This document shows, piece after piece, positions 1 through 10,456 of a DNA stretch of 64,000 nucleotides. The notes beneath the pieces are model-generated. The model worked only from the letters and a program-made list of their open reading frames with translations. It was not told where the DNA came from and made no database searches. Origin of the DNA: Galdieria sulphuraria. Lineage: Eukaryota; Rhodophyta; Bangiophyceae; Galdieriales; Galdieriaceae. The translations under genes were made by a program, and so were the position numbers. The stretch lies in the NCBI RefSeq assembly GCF_000341285.1, contig NW_005178445.1, positions 98,789 through 162,788 on the forward strand. The letters run 5' to 3'. The first letter of the stretch is position 1. Each line of letters opens with the position of its first letter.

Positions 1-418
1 ACCTTTTCCTCTTCCTGTCATTTTCAGCCACTGCACACACACCCAAAGAAATTCAATAGATTCACAAAATACTTTTGGGTCCGAGTCAATTATAAAACCT
101 TTGGCCTAAAAAGGCGGGCTGTCCTGGCGGGTTGTATAAGATGGATAAAGATAGAATGGATTGGGTTCCTTTCAATCTGATGGTATGATATATCTTTCAT
201 CATGTGAGAATCAAATCTGTCTTTCAACTATACGTAGGTAAAGGATAATCTTTTGATTATCCATGCCATGCATGATGTGTGCATAACATCGCCATTTCAA
301 GTTTAATGGTTAGTTTGGCCGCATTACGTCAAAGTTTTCGTCGCTTAAAACTCAACGAGACACAAATTGGACAATGTTTCAGGCTCTTACATGAAAACTC
401 CAAGTAGGAAGAGTTCTT
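1..418. other. Upstream region without a convincing gene
   Basis: No long reading frame is visible. A short frame starting at an ATG near 140 runs 14 codons to a GTATGA donor-like site near 184 and could be a first exon of the TIM50-like gene that follows, but nothing confirms it. The first 60 bases are pyrimidine-rich and might be the tail of a feature lying outside the window. Confidence 0.4.
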
Positions 419-1435
419 TTGTTTGTGGAGACTGGATCTAATTCTGAAAAAGGTCAAATAGCGGCTTGGCAACACCGAATAAAAGGCATATGTTCTCTAA
501 CTTCGAGGAAAGTTCTTCTGAAAAGTTTAACCAACAAAAGCAAACTAATGGTTTGTGTATTTCTGTTATCTTTGTTTATTTTTGGTGTTACTCATCCGTA
601 TTCAAGAGCGACGACCGTTTACTTGGAGAGAGTACCTCATGTTAACGACTTCCATCGTTGGTTTATGTACAACTTGTTACTATCGTTTTGACTCTACGAA
701 GATATTTGAGGATATTGAAACGTTACTCGATAAGGTTTCCTTTCAGTTCAAGTAAGGTGAATGGTTTTTTTAGTTGATGTCCTTCAACCTTTTTTTGTCT
801 AGTCAAAAAGTGATCTCTTCTCTGAGAAGAAAGTTTCTACCAGATCCTACACAGTTGGCTCCGGATGGCTTACCTCGCCGAACACTGGTGCTTGACCTTG
901 ATGAAACTTTGGTTTATTCACAGTGGAAAGCTTCAGAGGGTTGGAAGACTCTAGTGCGCCCAGGTATGAAAAGAGAAAAATATCTTTCATCTATTATCAA
1001 CGTTGGAATGCAGGAGTAGAAACTTTCTTGGAGCAGATGAGTCATTTGTATGAGATTGTCTTATTCACTTCGTCACTACCTGAACATGTCGATCCTATCG
1101 TTCGACAAATAGATAGTGGAGGGTATATTTCTCATGTACTTTATCGAGACTGTATCAAACGTGAATATGGCTATAGTATCAAAGATTTATCTCGACTGAA
1201 TCGTGATTTGAAACGGACTATTATTGTAGATAATGAGCCTCAGTGTTTTAAATATCAACCTTTGAATGGGATTGCGGTTCCTTCCTGGAAAGGAAACGAA
1301 GATGATCGATGTCTATTTGAACTCACTTCTCTTTTGGAGTATATTGTGCGTCAAGATGTTCCAGATGTTCGAGATGTGATAGAAAAGTATTGGCGAGGTG
1401 AATTGGCTCTTTCATCAACTGAATTCGTAAGATGA
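419..1435 (+). CDS. TIM50: TIM50-like mitochondrial import subunit (HAD/FCP1-like domain)
   Basis: The product would be the inner-membrane receptor of the TIM23 complex, which hands presequence proteins to the import channel. I read four exons: 419-584, 631-734, 774-963 and 1014-1435, with introns of 46, 39 and 50 nt that restore one frame. A hydrophobic stretch (VCVFLLSLFIF) near the start would be the membrane anchor. The soluble part carries LLPDP-like KFLPDP, the HAD motif DLDETLV, RPGVETFLEQMS, GYISH and the TIM50 hallmark KDLSRLNRDL followed by IIVDN. The C-terminal stretch VPSWKGNEDDR also fits the family. The first in-frame ATG is at 548, but the open frame extends to 419 and the true first exon with a presequence may be upstream. 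Unlike many mitochondrial TIM50 proteins, the DxDxT catalytic motif is intact. A CTD-phosphatase of the SCP type is the alternative. Confidence 0.8.
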
Positions 1436-2471
1436 AGTTTTATACAACTATGATGGAGGAGGAGAGTAGAATGCATTGATTGGTTGTGGAATTCTTTGTT
1501 TCTTTGAATAGTTTTGATTTAGATTTTATGGTTTTTATTCTTATCATAAATATAACTTGGCCTTTCTTTTAGGGATGTGATTTTTGAATGGCGTGCGCAT
1601 TCTTCTTATGAATCAAACCGACACTGTAAGGACAAAAAGGGATCAACCTTGGAAGATCACTATTCATATTTAGGACTTTATTATGGTCAAATTGTTTTCG
1701 TCGCAAGGAGTTTGCCTTCATAGCGCACCCAAAATAGAAGAAAGCGATAACTTGTTTGGTTTGGTGCATGTTTTTCAACAATTTTCAAGAGAAGTCAACG
1801 GAGGAGGTTAGAGAAGTACTTATTATTTTCTTTTTATAGAAATTAGTTTGCAAAACTATTTCAGAACTACATAGATTAGTGTTTCAAGCTCCTGTCAACT
1901 TTCAAAACACTTTTACCACGAGTTTGAGTGGTAGACTGGTTAGTATTACAAAGTTGCTTAGTATAAAAGTCCAACTTTTTTTTAATAGTACGATTGGAAA
2001 GAACACGAAAAGGAAGCTATTCAAGTTGTGCTCGATAATACAAGCCCTATATGTATTATAGTAAAAGCCAGTTTGTCGCTATCGGTAAAACAAGTATTGT
2101 GACAAAAGGTTGCCGATGAACGAAAGTATTTTCGTAGGTGGACAAGTTGAACCGTTTGATGGACGATATTAAACAATGTATTCGAAAACACCACAAGCAG
2201 ACGATGCTTGAAAAGTAAGTTGAGCTGTTATATATTCCTTTACACTTTATAGTGAATAGTTGAAGGAATAATACTTTTCTCGAAGAGGTAAGCCACTCCA
2301 AGTTTTCACTCAAGATTGCCAACGTAGATGATACTTAGAATATCTCCCATTTACCCGATCAAGTTAAACAGATGGTGACTGAACTGACCACAAAAGTGAT
2401 GTCGCAGAGTGTTCAATCGGTCTTGGAGAGTTCTTAAGCGAAAGTTTTCCAATACCTGTGTAAAGTTTGTA
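1436..2471. other. Non-genic stretch with possible decayed coding tracts
   Basis: No intact gene is visible between the TIM50-like stop and LSm2. Several + strand tracts of 40-60 open codons (about 1560-1780, 1870-2060, 2100-2230 and 2350-2440) look protein-like but are broken by stops and frame changes. Intron-like segments with GT...AG ends occur around 1807-1842 and 2215-2257. They may be remnants of a dead gene or an unresolved intron-rich gene. I recognise no family. Confidence 0.3.
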
Positions 2472-2820
2472 TTATTTCGCGATCTTTTTCAGTTCTTTAT
2501 ATTCTCGTCTAGTTGCCTCTTGTAACATTTCGCAGTCTACGTCAATAGCGTACACTTGAATATACCTAATTACACTGCCTCTGATAAAAGAATTCTTCAA
2601 AGTCATCTATAAAGAACTTTCCGTTACCCTCAAAAAGTAAACCCAAAAAGAAACCTACCAACTGCGGACAAGTTTCGACGTTGAGTATTTCAATATCTTC
2701 CAACTTTATATTCAGATACTGATCGACCGAGTGTACCTTGCCTCGAATAATTACGTCATTTTTGAGTTCTACAGTCACTGTTTTGCCGATAAAGGTTTTG
2801 AAAAACGAGAAGAATAGCAT
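2472..2820 (-). CDS. LSM2: LSm2, Sm-like RNA-binding protein
   Basis: LSm2 is a subunit of the LSm1-7 ring (mRNA decay) and the LSm2-8 ring (binds the U6 snRNA 3' end). Exon 1 (2820-2659) encodes MLFFSFFKTFIGKTV, the typical LSm2 start, then the Sm1 motif with HSVDQYLNIKL. A 52-nt intron (2607-2658) follows. Exon 2 (2606-2472) encodes the Sm2 motif SFIRGSVIRYIQV and the tail EATRREYKELKK. The spliced product is 98 aa, close to the usual 95. The frame is also open upstream to another ATG at 2925, but the family start is exactly MLFF, so I chose 2820. Confidence 0.92.
2607..2658 (-). other. 52-nt intron in LSM2
   Basis: The GTAGGT donor is at 2658 and the CTTTATAG acceptor at 2607. Removing it joins two halves of a standard LSm2 protein in frame, which makes it a good reference for intron style in this genome. 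Confidence 0.88.
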
Positions 2821-4075
2821 CGAGTCTTCAAAACAACTGCTGTTTCTTCCTTCTCCTAAGAATGGCCGTCCCTCTTTTTGGAAATGATAAAAGTAATTTC
2901 GTGGCTCAAGTATTTCACTAGACATTGTCGAACTTTCTTTCCAATGACTCGGGCAACATTTTTGTGAATAAAAATTGTTTTTGATATTTTATATAGACAA
3001 ATTTACGCTTTCGATCACTTTTGCAAAGTGCTTCCCCAAGCATCGTTATGTTTGAATGAGAAAACTGGAATATATCGCTCTTTTTGTAGAGCGGTATTTG
3101 GAGATGAACTTGGTTATTTGTAAAGATTATACAATAGGAGAAATTTGGCATTTACTATTTACAACTTTAGTTTCCATAAACAGTACATTTGGTGTCAATG
3201 AAGCGAACGATTTCCTTATTATCCAATACTTTCTCAACAACTTACAGCCAGTTCTATTGGAAACCAATTGCTCGTCCAATAGATTTTAAGTTGCAAGGTA
3301 GCACTGGTTGTCAGCAAAAGGAATCACGATGAGAATATGGATCCTTTTTACAAAACACTTGGTGACATAACCTACGTCGATGTAAATCGTTGCTATGAAA
3401 TTGTATAGATACGAGTGAAGAGACAAGTTCTTCTTGGCGAGTTGCTAATTCTATGCTTTTCCTCTATCAAGAGCTGCTTATAAAGGTCTCTTCTCTTTCG
3501 ACAAATATATTTGTAATTTACCAGGAAACTTACTCCTTTGCTCAAAACCTGGTTTTAGACTTATAGCAGGAGCATCTATGAAAGAACCTTATCGTTATTT
3601 TGTTATTTTTGAAGATTCGTTGAGTTTTTTGTATATGTCGGCTTTTTAAAAATAATAATACTCGCCACGTGTGAAAGAATATTTTTAAACTAAACAAAGT
3701 TTCGTGCACAGAGATAGGAGAGTAGCTGTTAAAAAAGAGTTGAAGACTATACTCAGTTAAGTGTTGCTTCACAGAGTCATTGGATGATAAACAATTCAAA
3801 CATAGCTTGAATGTGACAACCAGAAGTTAGAACGTTTATTAAAAAAATATCTCGTTGATTTTTCTGAATGAAGGTTTTTCTACTAAAGAGCGGCGAGAGA
3901 AAAGTAATATAACAACCCATGTGTAGAGAGCCCAAATAAGGAAAAGATGAAATGGAAAAACACAACTCAGCAAGAAAACGCCCATTGGATACGATACGCA
4001 GGACGCTTGAATAAGAATAAATGATGGCCCAATCGTATTTATCTTGTCGATTGGAAGGATGCGCACCTCTGCGTC
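2821..4075. other. Intergenic stretch with unassigned short frames
   Basis: Only short frames are seen, the best being a + strand frame of 77 codons at 3056-3289 and + tracts around 3335-3417 and 3413-3563 that could be exons of a small unrecognised gene. None has a recognisable domain. AT-rich sequence and the promoter of the secreted-protein gene make up the rest. Confidence 0.3.
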
Positions 4076-4083
4076 TATAAAAG
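4076..4083 (+). promoter_or_regulatory. TATA box candidate
   Basis: TATAAAAG lies 63 bp upstream of the ATG at 4146, a spacing suited to a short 5' leader. It is a perfect match to the core TATA consensus in an otherwise GC-containing local context. Confidence 0.55.
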
Positions 4084-4145
4084 GCTCGGCATTTTTGAAG
4101 TGTCTTATACAATTCATTTTGTTACATTTGACATAGCTTTGAAAA

Positions 4146-5030
4146 ATGTTGCTGAGTAATAACAAATCTGCCATTTTTCTATCTCTTCTTTTCATAGCAT
4201 ATTGCTGTAGCTATGCTGTCTCTCTTCCTACTCCTACAGCAGCTATTCTTCCACAAGGAGAACCTAACCAAGAGGCAGCTATGCCTATATTGGACAGTTC
4301 AACATCTGCACCAAATCATCCAAAGCCAGCAAAGAAAGGTGATCTGTCTAAGGAGGATAGATTAAAGAAACTGGATGAGAAACTAGGACATGTTCTCGAA
4401 AGTCATAAGAAGAACCCGCCTAACAAGAGTAAACCTCATTTAGCTGGAGAAACTGCATTTTCTCAAACTTGGAACTTTGTGAACTCTTCTACAGCATCCC
4501 GTCTGGGTATTGCCAGATATTCTTCTTGTTCTTATCCATCCACCGTATGGTATTCAGAAAGTGGTCTTATTTATTCCATTATTGATAAAGCAGTTCGACT
4601 TGTTCTCGATGACTTTGATATACCCAGCAACTTTGTAAAAGATGCCGAGGATTTTCTCAACTGGGTAGTCTCCCAATTTCTTGACTTTTGCAATAGCCCT
4701 TATTCATTTTGCCTAGCTTCATCTGGCGATAATTCCTATTACTTGGAAGGCATTTCAACGAGTGGTTATTCTTCCTGCTATTATTTATCCTATTTTGATC
4801 TTGTGATATGCCCTGCAGTTTCTTGGACTTGGGATACATGGTATCAAGATTGGGAATGTACCTTTGAGAACCAGTTCTGTGTTGGTTACCTTGACTTGGG
4901 TGTTCGAGTATTTGACTTGGAATGGGGAGCTGGTGGTGTTATTCAAGCGCATATTGGTGAAAGTGTAGCTACTGCAGCAGAAGGAAGTGTTTTAGTGAAG
5001 AGCTTTTGTGCCAATGCATTTTATGAGTAA
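4146..5030 (+). CDS. Secreted cysteine-rich protein of unknown function
   Basis: I do not recognise this 294-aa protein. It starts with a clear signal peptide (SAIFLSLLFIAYCC, cleavage probably near VSLP), followed by a proline- and lysine-rich low-complexity linker (about residues 30-105). The remainder is a Tyr/Trp/Ser-rich globular region containing eight cysteines, enough for four disulfides, for example SSCSYP, FCNSPYSFC and WECTFENQFC. There is no C-terminal retention signal or membrane anchor, so secretion or a cell-wall location is likely. It is a single exon with a strong TATA box, which suggests high or regulated expression. In an acidophilic alga a cell-surface role is plausible, but that is inference. 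Confidence 0.75.
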   Translation: MLLSNNKSAIFLSLLFIAYCCSYAVSLPTPTAAILPQGEPNQEAAMPILDSSTSAPNHPKPAKKGDLSKEDRLKKLDEKLGHVLESHKKNPPNKSKPHLAGETAFSQTWNFVNSSTASRLGIARYSSCSYPSTVWYSESGLIYSIIDKAVRLVLDDFDIPSNFVKDAEDFLNWVVSQFLDFCNSPYSFCLASSGDNSYYLEGISTSGYSSCYYLSYFDLVICPAVSWTWDTWYQDWECTFENQFCVGYLDLGVRVFDLEWGAGGVIQAHIGESVATAAEGSVLVKSFCANAFYE

Positions 5031-5230
5031 TATGAGTTATATTGAAAAGTAAAAAAAATGTGGTTGTGGTTTGTGTTGCACCATTTAACATGATTTATAT
5101 TTCATTCATTTGACAGTATATAATAACCAAAAAAACAAACAACGAAATATCATACTACTTATGTGTAGACCACCAACGCATTGAGTATTTCTCGTGTTTT
5201 GCATTGGTTGGTTGGCTTCTCTCCAATTAT

Positions 5231-6541
5231 ATGGCAAGTGCTACATCGTATGAAGGAGACAGCGAAAATATAACCGAGACCAATATGGAAGAAAATGAAG
5301 ACAGGAACAACCGTGAAGTGGATGAAAGTGAAAGCATGGAAGATGATTCGGAAACTTCAGCTTTGCACTGGAGCGAATCGGAGTACTCTCAAGGAAACTC
5401 TCAACCCTTGAACAACGTGGGACAAACAAGATCCTGGGAAGGTTTCGAGTCCCAAGAAGAGAGAACGAAGCAAGTTGAAGTTATAGGTAAAAAGTTGGTC
5501 AAAGAAAATAGGCAAATTTATTTAGCCAAACTTCCTTCAACCGTTGGAGTGGAACCCTTTGCTTTTCAGGAATGGAAAGAAAAGAGTAGGGAACAGAATG
5601 AATCGGATTCTGGTAGAGCAGCTTTAGTAAAGATAAGGTACCGAAAGGTAGGAAATGACTGGGAGTCAAACACAAGACTGGTGAAATGGGAAGATGGCTC
5701 GTCTTCGTTATTTATTGGAAACGAATGTTTTGATGTTATTGAGCAAGATATTAGTGAAGAAAGCCAATTGTTTTTATTTCGTAGACAACCCACTGCTCAA
5801 GCAGCAGAATGTCGTATTTCTCGCAAGTTGAAAATACAACCTGCAAGTATTTCATCAGGAATACAACGCAAGTTGGGCACATATGAAAAATTTGCAAAGG
5901 AAAGAAAAGTAAAAATGGCAGAGATGGATAGAGCTCCTGAATTGGAAGAACAGAAGTTGGCACAGTTAGAACACGAAAGAGCACGAGCACAAGCCCGTTT
6001 GGAAGCTAAGAGAAGACGAAAAGAGCAACTTGTCATGGAAAATTGGAGAAGCTCTGGTGTCTCAACTGAATTTTTAGATAATGACTATTCTTCCAACGAA
6101 GAGTTTAGTGATGAAGAAGATCCTTCATTTAGTATAGCCAATGTGAAAAGTCGAATAAGTGGAAACAGAAAAAGTAACGACATGACTTTGGAAGAGACTG
6201 GTCAAGAAGAGGAGGATGCGAGTCTTTCATCAAAGGCACAAATGGAACGAGAAAATCCTTCTCGCTTGGACAAATTCAAGGATTCCGATACCCCTATAGG
6301 AACTTATCGGGAACCTTTGCGTTCCCAAGTCTCAGAGCAAAGTTCGGAGTCGGTTCCTTTATTAGATATGGAGCGTCGTCATCATAAAGTTTTTATGTTA
6401 TCCGAAGAGTCTTCAGAAGACGAGAAAAATGACGAACCGATTCATTCTAAGGAAGATGTTGAAGAAGTGGATACAAGAAATAATTTGGAAGAACAGGAAG
6501 ATAATGACGATGACCAAAAGTTTATTTACAGCAACGAATAA
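5231..6541 (+). CDS. LEO1: Leo1, PAF1 complex subunit
   Basis: Leo1 is a subunit of the PAF1 elongation complex, which travels with RNA polymerase II and promotes histone H2B ubiquitination and H3K4/K36 methylation. The 436-aa product has an acidic N-terminus, then the Leo1 core (about residues 85-220) with SNTRLVKWEDGSSSLFIGNE-type sequence, which is the family signature 'R-hydrophobic-VKW-DGS-S...GNE-FDV'. A basic coiled region rich in Arg, Lys and Glu (RARAQARLEAKRRRKEQ) follows, then a long acidic and serine-rich tail. It is a single exon. The frame is open a little upstream, but the first ATG is at 5231. Its 3' end overlaps the convergent methyltransferase gene by 20 bp. Confidence 0.88.
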   Translation: MASATSYEGDSENITETNMEENEDRNNREVDESESMEDDSETSALHWSESEYSQGNSQPLNNVGQTRSWEGFESQEERTKQVEVIGKKLVKENRQIYLAKLPSTVGVEPFAFQEWKEKSREQNESDSGRAALVKIRYRKVGNDWESNTRLVKWEDGSSSLFIGNECFDVIEQDISEESQLFLFRRQPTAQAAECRISRKLKIQPASISSGIQRKLGTYEKFAKERKVKMAEMDRAPELEEQKLAQLEHERARAQARLEAKRRRKEQLVMENWRSSGVSTEFLDNDYSSNEEFSDEEDPSFSIANVKSRISGNRKSNDMTLEETGQEEEDASLSSKAQMERENPSRLDKFKDSDTPIGTYREPLRSQVSEQSSESVPLLDMERRHHKVFMLSEESSEDEKNDEPIHSKEDVEEVDTRNNLEEQEDNDDDQKFIYSNE

Positions 6542-7517
6542 TAGCCGATTGCACGAACTGCAGAATACTAGGGCTTTTTAATATTTGAACTTGCACTTGT
6601 CGAAAACCTCTACTTTTCAATAACCATTCCAATTCTTTCTTTGTAAAAAATCGATAAGCATTCCAACGAGAAATGAGAGGTGAGTAGTTGGAAATAAATG
6701 TAGTCGCAAATACGAGAGCATCAGGCTTTAGGATTCTATACATTTCGGCTAAACCATCTTGCACTTTTGGCCAACAGTGTAAAGCAGCTCCACAGTAAAT
6801 TAAGTCTACCACATTGTCTCTCAAAGGAAGACTATCCACATTGGCTCTAATCAAAGTAAAAGGATCGCAGCCCTCCTCAAGTAACATGCGGCGATAGGCT
6901 TCCTTCAACATACTTTCTGATAAGTCTATTCCAACAATACGCGAATATTTTCTCGTTTTGGCAAGTCTTCTTGTAACATAACCTGTACCACAAGACAAAT
7001 CCACCAAAACTTCGGGTTCCTTAGGATAAGTTTGGAAGTATTCAGTAACCAACCTGACTTCTTCCTTGAGAGGATATCCCATAGTCTGAAAGTTGTTTCT
7101 CCAACCCCGCTCATATAAAAAAGACGTCACTGGGTTACGAAACAATTCTTGTTGAATGGGTCGATAACTACTTAACTTGTCCAAACATAAATTGAAGTAA
7201 CCTGCATAGGGGTCTTGAAAGAATGTTCGGTAACAATTCAAACATATAAAACTTCTATTGTTTCGAGAAACAAGACTATTTCTACAGTTCGGACAAGCAA
7301 GAAGATCAGCAAGTCTCTCTAGCGCCTCAGTATCATTAGTAATATCCATGACCCTTTGCGCAACTGGACTAGTCCTTTTGTCCGCAACTATCAGGGCAAA
7401 GGACCATTTCCTGTTCCACGTTTGGATAATACTTTTGCGACAAAGCTTATGGAATAAACTTTTATGTTGAGCACACTTGGAAACTGGAAACCCAAAAGCA
7501 ATGAAACGATCCTTCAT
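6522..7517 (-). CDS. SAM-dependent methyltransferase, plastid type with N-terminal zinc-ribbon-like segment
   Basis: The 331-aa protein combines a short zinc-ribbon-like segment (CPNCRNSLV...FICLNC, about residues 75-96) with a class I methyltransferase fold. Motif I reads VDLSCGTGYVTRR, the acidic loop after strand 2 is GIDLSESML, and there is a characteristic CGAALHCWP followed by YRILKPDALVFATTF. This combination matches the plant plastid methyltransferase group typified by uncharacterised proteins with 'GAALHCWP' motifs (ubiE/menG-like fold). The first 70 residues are basic and could be a plastid transit peptide. The substrate is unknown. The ATG at 7517 lies only 29 bp from the divergent eRF1 start. 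Confidence 0.8.
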   Translation of the reverse strand: MKDRFIAFGFPVSKCAQHKSLFHKLCRKSIIQTWNRKWSFALIVADKRTSPVAQRVMDITNDTEALERLADLLACPNCRNSLVSRNNRSFICLNCYRTFFQDPYAGYFNLCLDKLSSYRPIQQELFRNPVTSFLYERGWRNNFQTMGYPLKEEVRLVTEYFQTYPKEPEVLVDLSCGTGYVTRRLAKTRKYSRIVGIDLSESMLKEAYRRMLLEEGCDPFTLIRANVDSLPLRDNVVDLIYCGAALHCWPKVQDGLAEMYRILKPDALVFATTFISNYSPLISRWNAYRFFTKKELEWLLKSRGFRQVQVQILKSPSILQFVQSAIIRCCK

Positions 7518-7546
7518 TTAGGTGATTGAGCAATCGGCCGCTTACG

Positions 7547-8908
7547 ATGAGCGACGACACGCTTTTAGAGAAAGCTTTTGGAGGAACTGGAAGTAGTGAG
7601 TTGACTGAAAGTGATCGTGCAGTTGCAATATGGAAAATGAAAAAACTTATAAAAGGCTTGGAAGAAGCAAGAGGTAACGGTACTTCCATGATTTCTTTAA
7701 TCATACCTCCCAAGGACCAACTTTCTCGAATAACAAGAATGCTTGCTGAAGAGTATGGAACAGCCTCCAATATTAAATCTCGAGTGAATAGACTTTCTGT
7801 TTTGTCAGCAATAACTTCCACACAACAACGACTCAAACTGTACAATAGAGTTCCACCCAACGGTCTTGTAGTATATTGTGGAACTGTGGTGACGGAAGAT
7901 AATAAGGAGAAGAAGGTGAATATTAGTTTTGAACCGTTTAAGCCTATAAATACCTCCTTATATCTTTGCGACAATAAGTTCCATACTGAAGCCCTTTCAA
8001 GTCTGATGGAGTCGGAAGAGCGTTTTGGTTTCATCATCATCGATGGTGGTGGCGCACTTTTTGGAGTTGTCAGTGGAAGTACGAGAGAAATTTTGCACAA
8101 GTTTACTATCGAGTTGCCAAAGAAACACGGTAGAGGTGGTCAGTCTGCTTTACGTTTTGCTAGACTTCGTTTGGAGAAGCGAAGAAATTTTTTGAGAAGA
8201 TCTGCGGAAACCGCAGCTCAGTTGTTTATTCCAGATGGCCAAAGAGTGAATGTCACTGGTTTGGTATTAGCAGGTTCAGCAGACTTCAAAAACGAACTCA
8301 ATCAATCTGATTTGTTTGATCAGCGACTGCATGAAAAGGTCATCAAGATCGTGGATGTTTCCTATGGAGGTGAGAACGGCTTTAATCAAGCCATCGAGTT
8401 AGCAGCAGAAGCTTTGAGTAATGTGAAATTTGTGCAAGAAAAGAAGTTGATTCAAAGTTATTTCGATGAAATTTCGCAAGACACTGGTAAAGTAGTTTAT
8501 GGGGTGAAGGATACTTTGAAAGCATTAGAAATGGGTGCTGTAGAGAAGCTTATTGTTTGGGAGAATTTAGAACATACTAGGCTGTTATTTAAGAATCCTC
8601 AAACTGGAGAAGAGAGTGTACAAATTTTAACAACAGAACAGCTTAAAGATAGTCGTTTCTTTAAGGATAGTTCAACTGGAATTGAGTTGGATGTAGTTGA
8701 CCAACAGCCATTGGTCGATTGGCTAGCTGATAATTACAAGAACTATGGAGCATCTTTAGATTTTGTTTCGAATCGAAGTCAAGAAGGAAGTCAGTTTGTA
8801 CGAGGATTTGGAGGAATTGGCGGTTTGTTACGATACGTGTTGGATGTAAGTGTATTAGAAGAACCAGAAGATGAAGCTGATGAGTTGGATGACGATTGGG
8901 AACTGTAA
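7547..8908 (+). CDS. ERF1: Eukaryotic peptide chain release factor eRF1
   Basis: eRF1 recognises all three stop codons in the ribosomal A site and triggers peptidyl-tRNA hydrolysis with eRF3. The 453-aa single-exon product is full length for the family. The stop-codon-reading motifs TASNIKS and YLCDNKF are present, as is the catalytic GGQ in [15 protein letters not shown]. The C-terminal domain that binds eRF3 ends in an acidic tail ([13 protein letters not shown]). The standard TASNIKS and YxCxxxF motifs argue for a standard genetic code. The frame extends to a TTG at 7526, but the first ATG is 7547. Confidence 0.97.
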   Translation: MSDDTLLEKAFGGTGSSELTESDRAVAIWKMKKLIKGLEEARGNGTSMISLIIPPKDQLSRITRMLAEEYGTASNIKSRVNRLSVLSAITSTQQRLKLYNRVPPNGLVVYCGTVVTEDNKEKKVNISFEPFKPINTSLYLCDNKFHTEALSSLMESEERFGFIIIDGGGALFGVVSGSTREILHKFTIELPKKHGRGGQSALRFARLRLEKRRNFLRRSAETAAQLFIPDGQRVNVTGLVLAGSADFKNELNQSDLFDQRLHEKVIKIVDVSYGGENGFNQAIELAAEALSNVKFVQEKKLIQSYFDEISQDTGKVVYGVKDTLKALEMGAVEKLIVWENLEHTRLLFKNPQTGEESVQILTTEQLKDSRFFKDSSTGIELDVVDQQPLVDWLADNYKNYGASLDFVSNRSQEGSQFVRGFGGIGGLLRYVLDVSVLEEPEDEADELDDDWEL

Positions 8909-8990
8909 AATTGCAGTTTACTCAAAAGTCGTTGTCTGCTTCATTTCGCATTTGACTATATATGGATTTCGTATTCATACATAAATAAGA

Positions 8991-9046
8991 AATATATATA
9001 TATATATACATATACATACATACATATACACATATATATATATACG
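8991..9046. repeat. TA / CATA microsatellite
   Basis: A simple alternating (TA)n tract interspersed with CATA units lies in the 3' intergenic gap between eRF1 and the convergent DUF2232-like gene. It has no coding potential. Confidence 0.9.
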
Positions 9047-9171
9047 TATGATATAAAATAGGAAGGAATCTTTCATAGATACAGGAATACAAGTTCTTGG
9101 GCGTTCAATTTTGCCTAAATAATAAAGCAAAGGCTATTGGGAAAAGAAATGTGGTTATTCACTCTATTCGT

Positions 9172-10200
9172 TTAAAAGCGACGTTCATTTGATTTCTCTA
9201 GTTGGTCAATCAACTTTTGCATTCCTGGTAGTAAACTGGGTCTTCTTGACAGCAAATTCATTCGAACTGCAACAGCTGAAAGAAAGAGAGTGCAAGGAAT
9301 ATAAATGGAGATAACATGTACTAAAGAATGAACAAAGAGGAATACCAATATGGCTATCTTCACCAGCAATGAAGCGTCCAAATGAGAACGAAGAAAAGGA
9401 AACAATCGGATGAAGAGTTGCACCGATTGTTGAGTAATCAATGTCCACGTATTCTTACCAAATACAAAAGAAGTTAAACTAATTTCGAGCATGATTCCGA
9501 ACAAATAGGCAATAGTACTTGATAAGATGCAAAACAACCAATTCCACTGGCACCACATAGTATGTGTGAGAACCCCAACGGCAAGTCCTTGTGTCAACAT
9601 GTACTGCAAACAATAGAGAGGTCCAGGACGAAGCACAAAAAAACAAAATAATAAACAAAGAGCCAATCGACTATATCGAGGACCCCAACGTAAGGCAATA
9701 TACACAATAGGGATGGGTCCTGCAACACTGAAAAAGTCTTTCCAACGAGAAACCCTTGAAACAAACAACAAAGTTCGAACAGCAGCAACGCAAAGACCTG
9801 TCTCAATAACTGGCGGAGCTATGGATAAAGGAGAAGAAGCACGTTTGCCTAACTGTGTTTCATCTACATCTTCCAAAGAATAACCATCCTCAGAAGCATC
9901 TTGAAAGTAGTCGCTTTGTCCTGTAGCTCGTGCTCTTTGTTCAAATTTCCATATCAGTTGGTTCCATTGTTCTTCAACTATAGTATTTCGTAATTCACGA
10001 CGATGTAGAATCCATTCCTTCCTTTTTCTATCCACTTCTTCACCTCGCTTCCATAATCCACCATCTGATTCTACACAACCGCGAATAATAAAACGAAAGC
10101 CGAACCTTTGAGTGGAAACTCTCTTACNTTGACACTTTACAAGAGTGCAAAAGGGTACAGACAAAATACCAGAGGTTTGGAAAAAAGGACCGCCTTTCAT
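9172..10200 (-). CDS. DUF2232-like multi-pass membrane protein, probably plastid
   Basis: The C-terminal two thirds hold about six hydrophobic segments with the pattern GPIPIVYIALRWGPR, a glycine/proline loop RPGPLYCLQYMLTQG and a later segment FVFGKNTWTLI. This is the layout of the DUF2232 family of cyanobacteria and plant plastids, whose biochemical role is unknown. A hydrophilic, charged stretch of about 100 residues precedes the membrane part. I start at the in-frame ATG at 10200 (342 aa), but the frame stays open upstream to about 10260, so an additional first exon with a transit peptide is possible. One ambiguous base (10128) makes one codon unreadable. Confidence 0.65.
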   Translation of the reverse strand: MKGGPFFQTSGILSVPFCTLVKCQXKRVSTQRFGFRFIIRGCVESDGGLWKRGEEVDRKRKEWILHRRELRNTIVEEQWNQLIWKFEQRARATGQSDYFQDASEDGYSLEDVDETQLGKRASSPLSIAPPVIETGLCVAAVRTLLFVSRVSRWKDFFSVAGPIPIVYIALRWGPRYSRLALCLLFCFFVLRPGPLYCLQYMLTQGLAVGVLTHTMWCQWNWLFCILSSTIAYLFGIMLEISLTSFVFGKNTWTLITQQSVQLFIRLFPFLRSHLDASLLVKIAILVFLFVHSLVHVISIYIPCTLFLSAVAVRMNLLSRRPSLLPGMQKLIDQLEKSNERRF

Positions 10201-10456
10201 CAAAACAGGAAATAAGTCGTTATCCAATGGATCAAGATCATCATCTATTGTGAAAGAATGACAAGAATCATTTCATTCTCTTTTATTCTCCTCACGAGTC
10301 CATTGTGCTGAAAGCTATCTTTGGCTTCTCACAAAAGGACACAATCAATTCAAACCAATTCAATTAGTATCCAAACAAACTATCTGAATATTTGTGTATC
10401 GTACACTGAAACTTCAAAAGAGAGCTTACCTCTATTTTAACAAATATTCTTCAAAG

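Noticed and set aside
2821-2925. Longer LSm2 N-terminus from the ATG at 2925
   Set aside because: The family begins exactly at MLFFSFF, and the extra 35 residues have no counterpart in LSm2 proteins.
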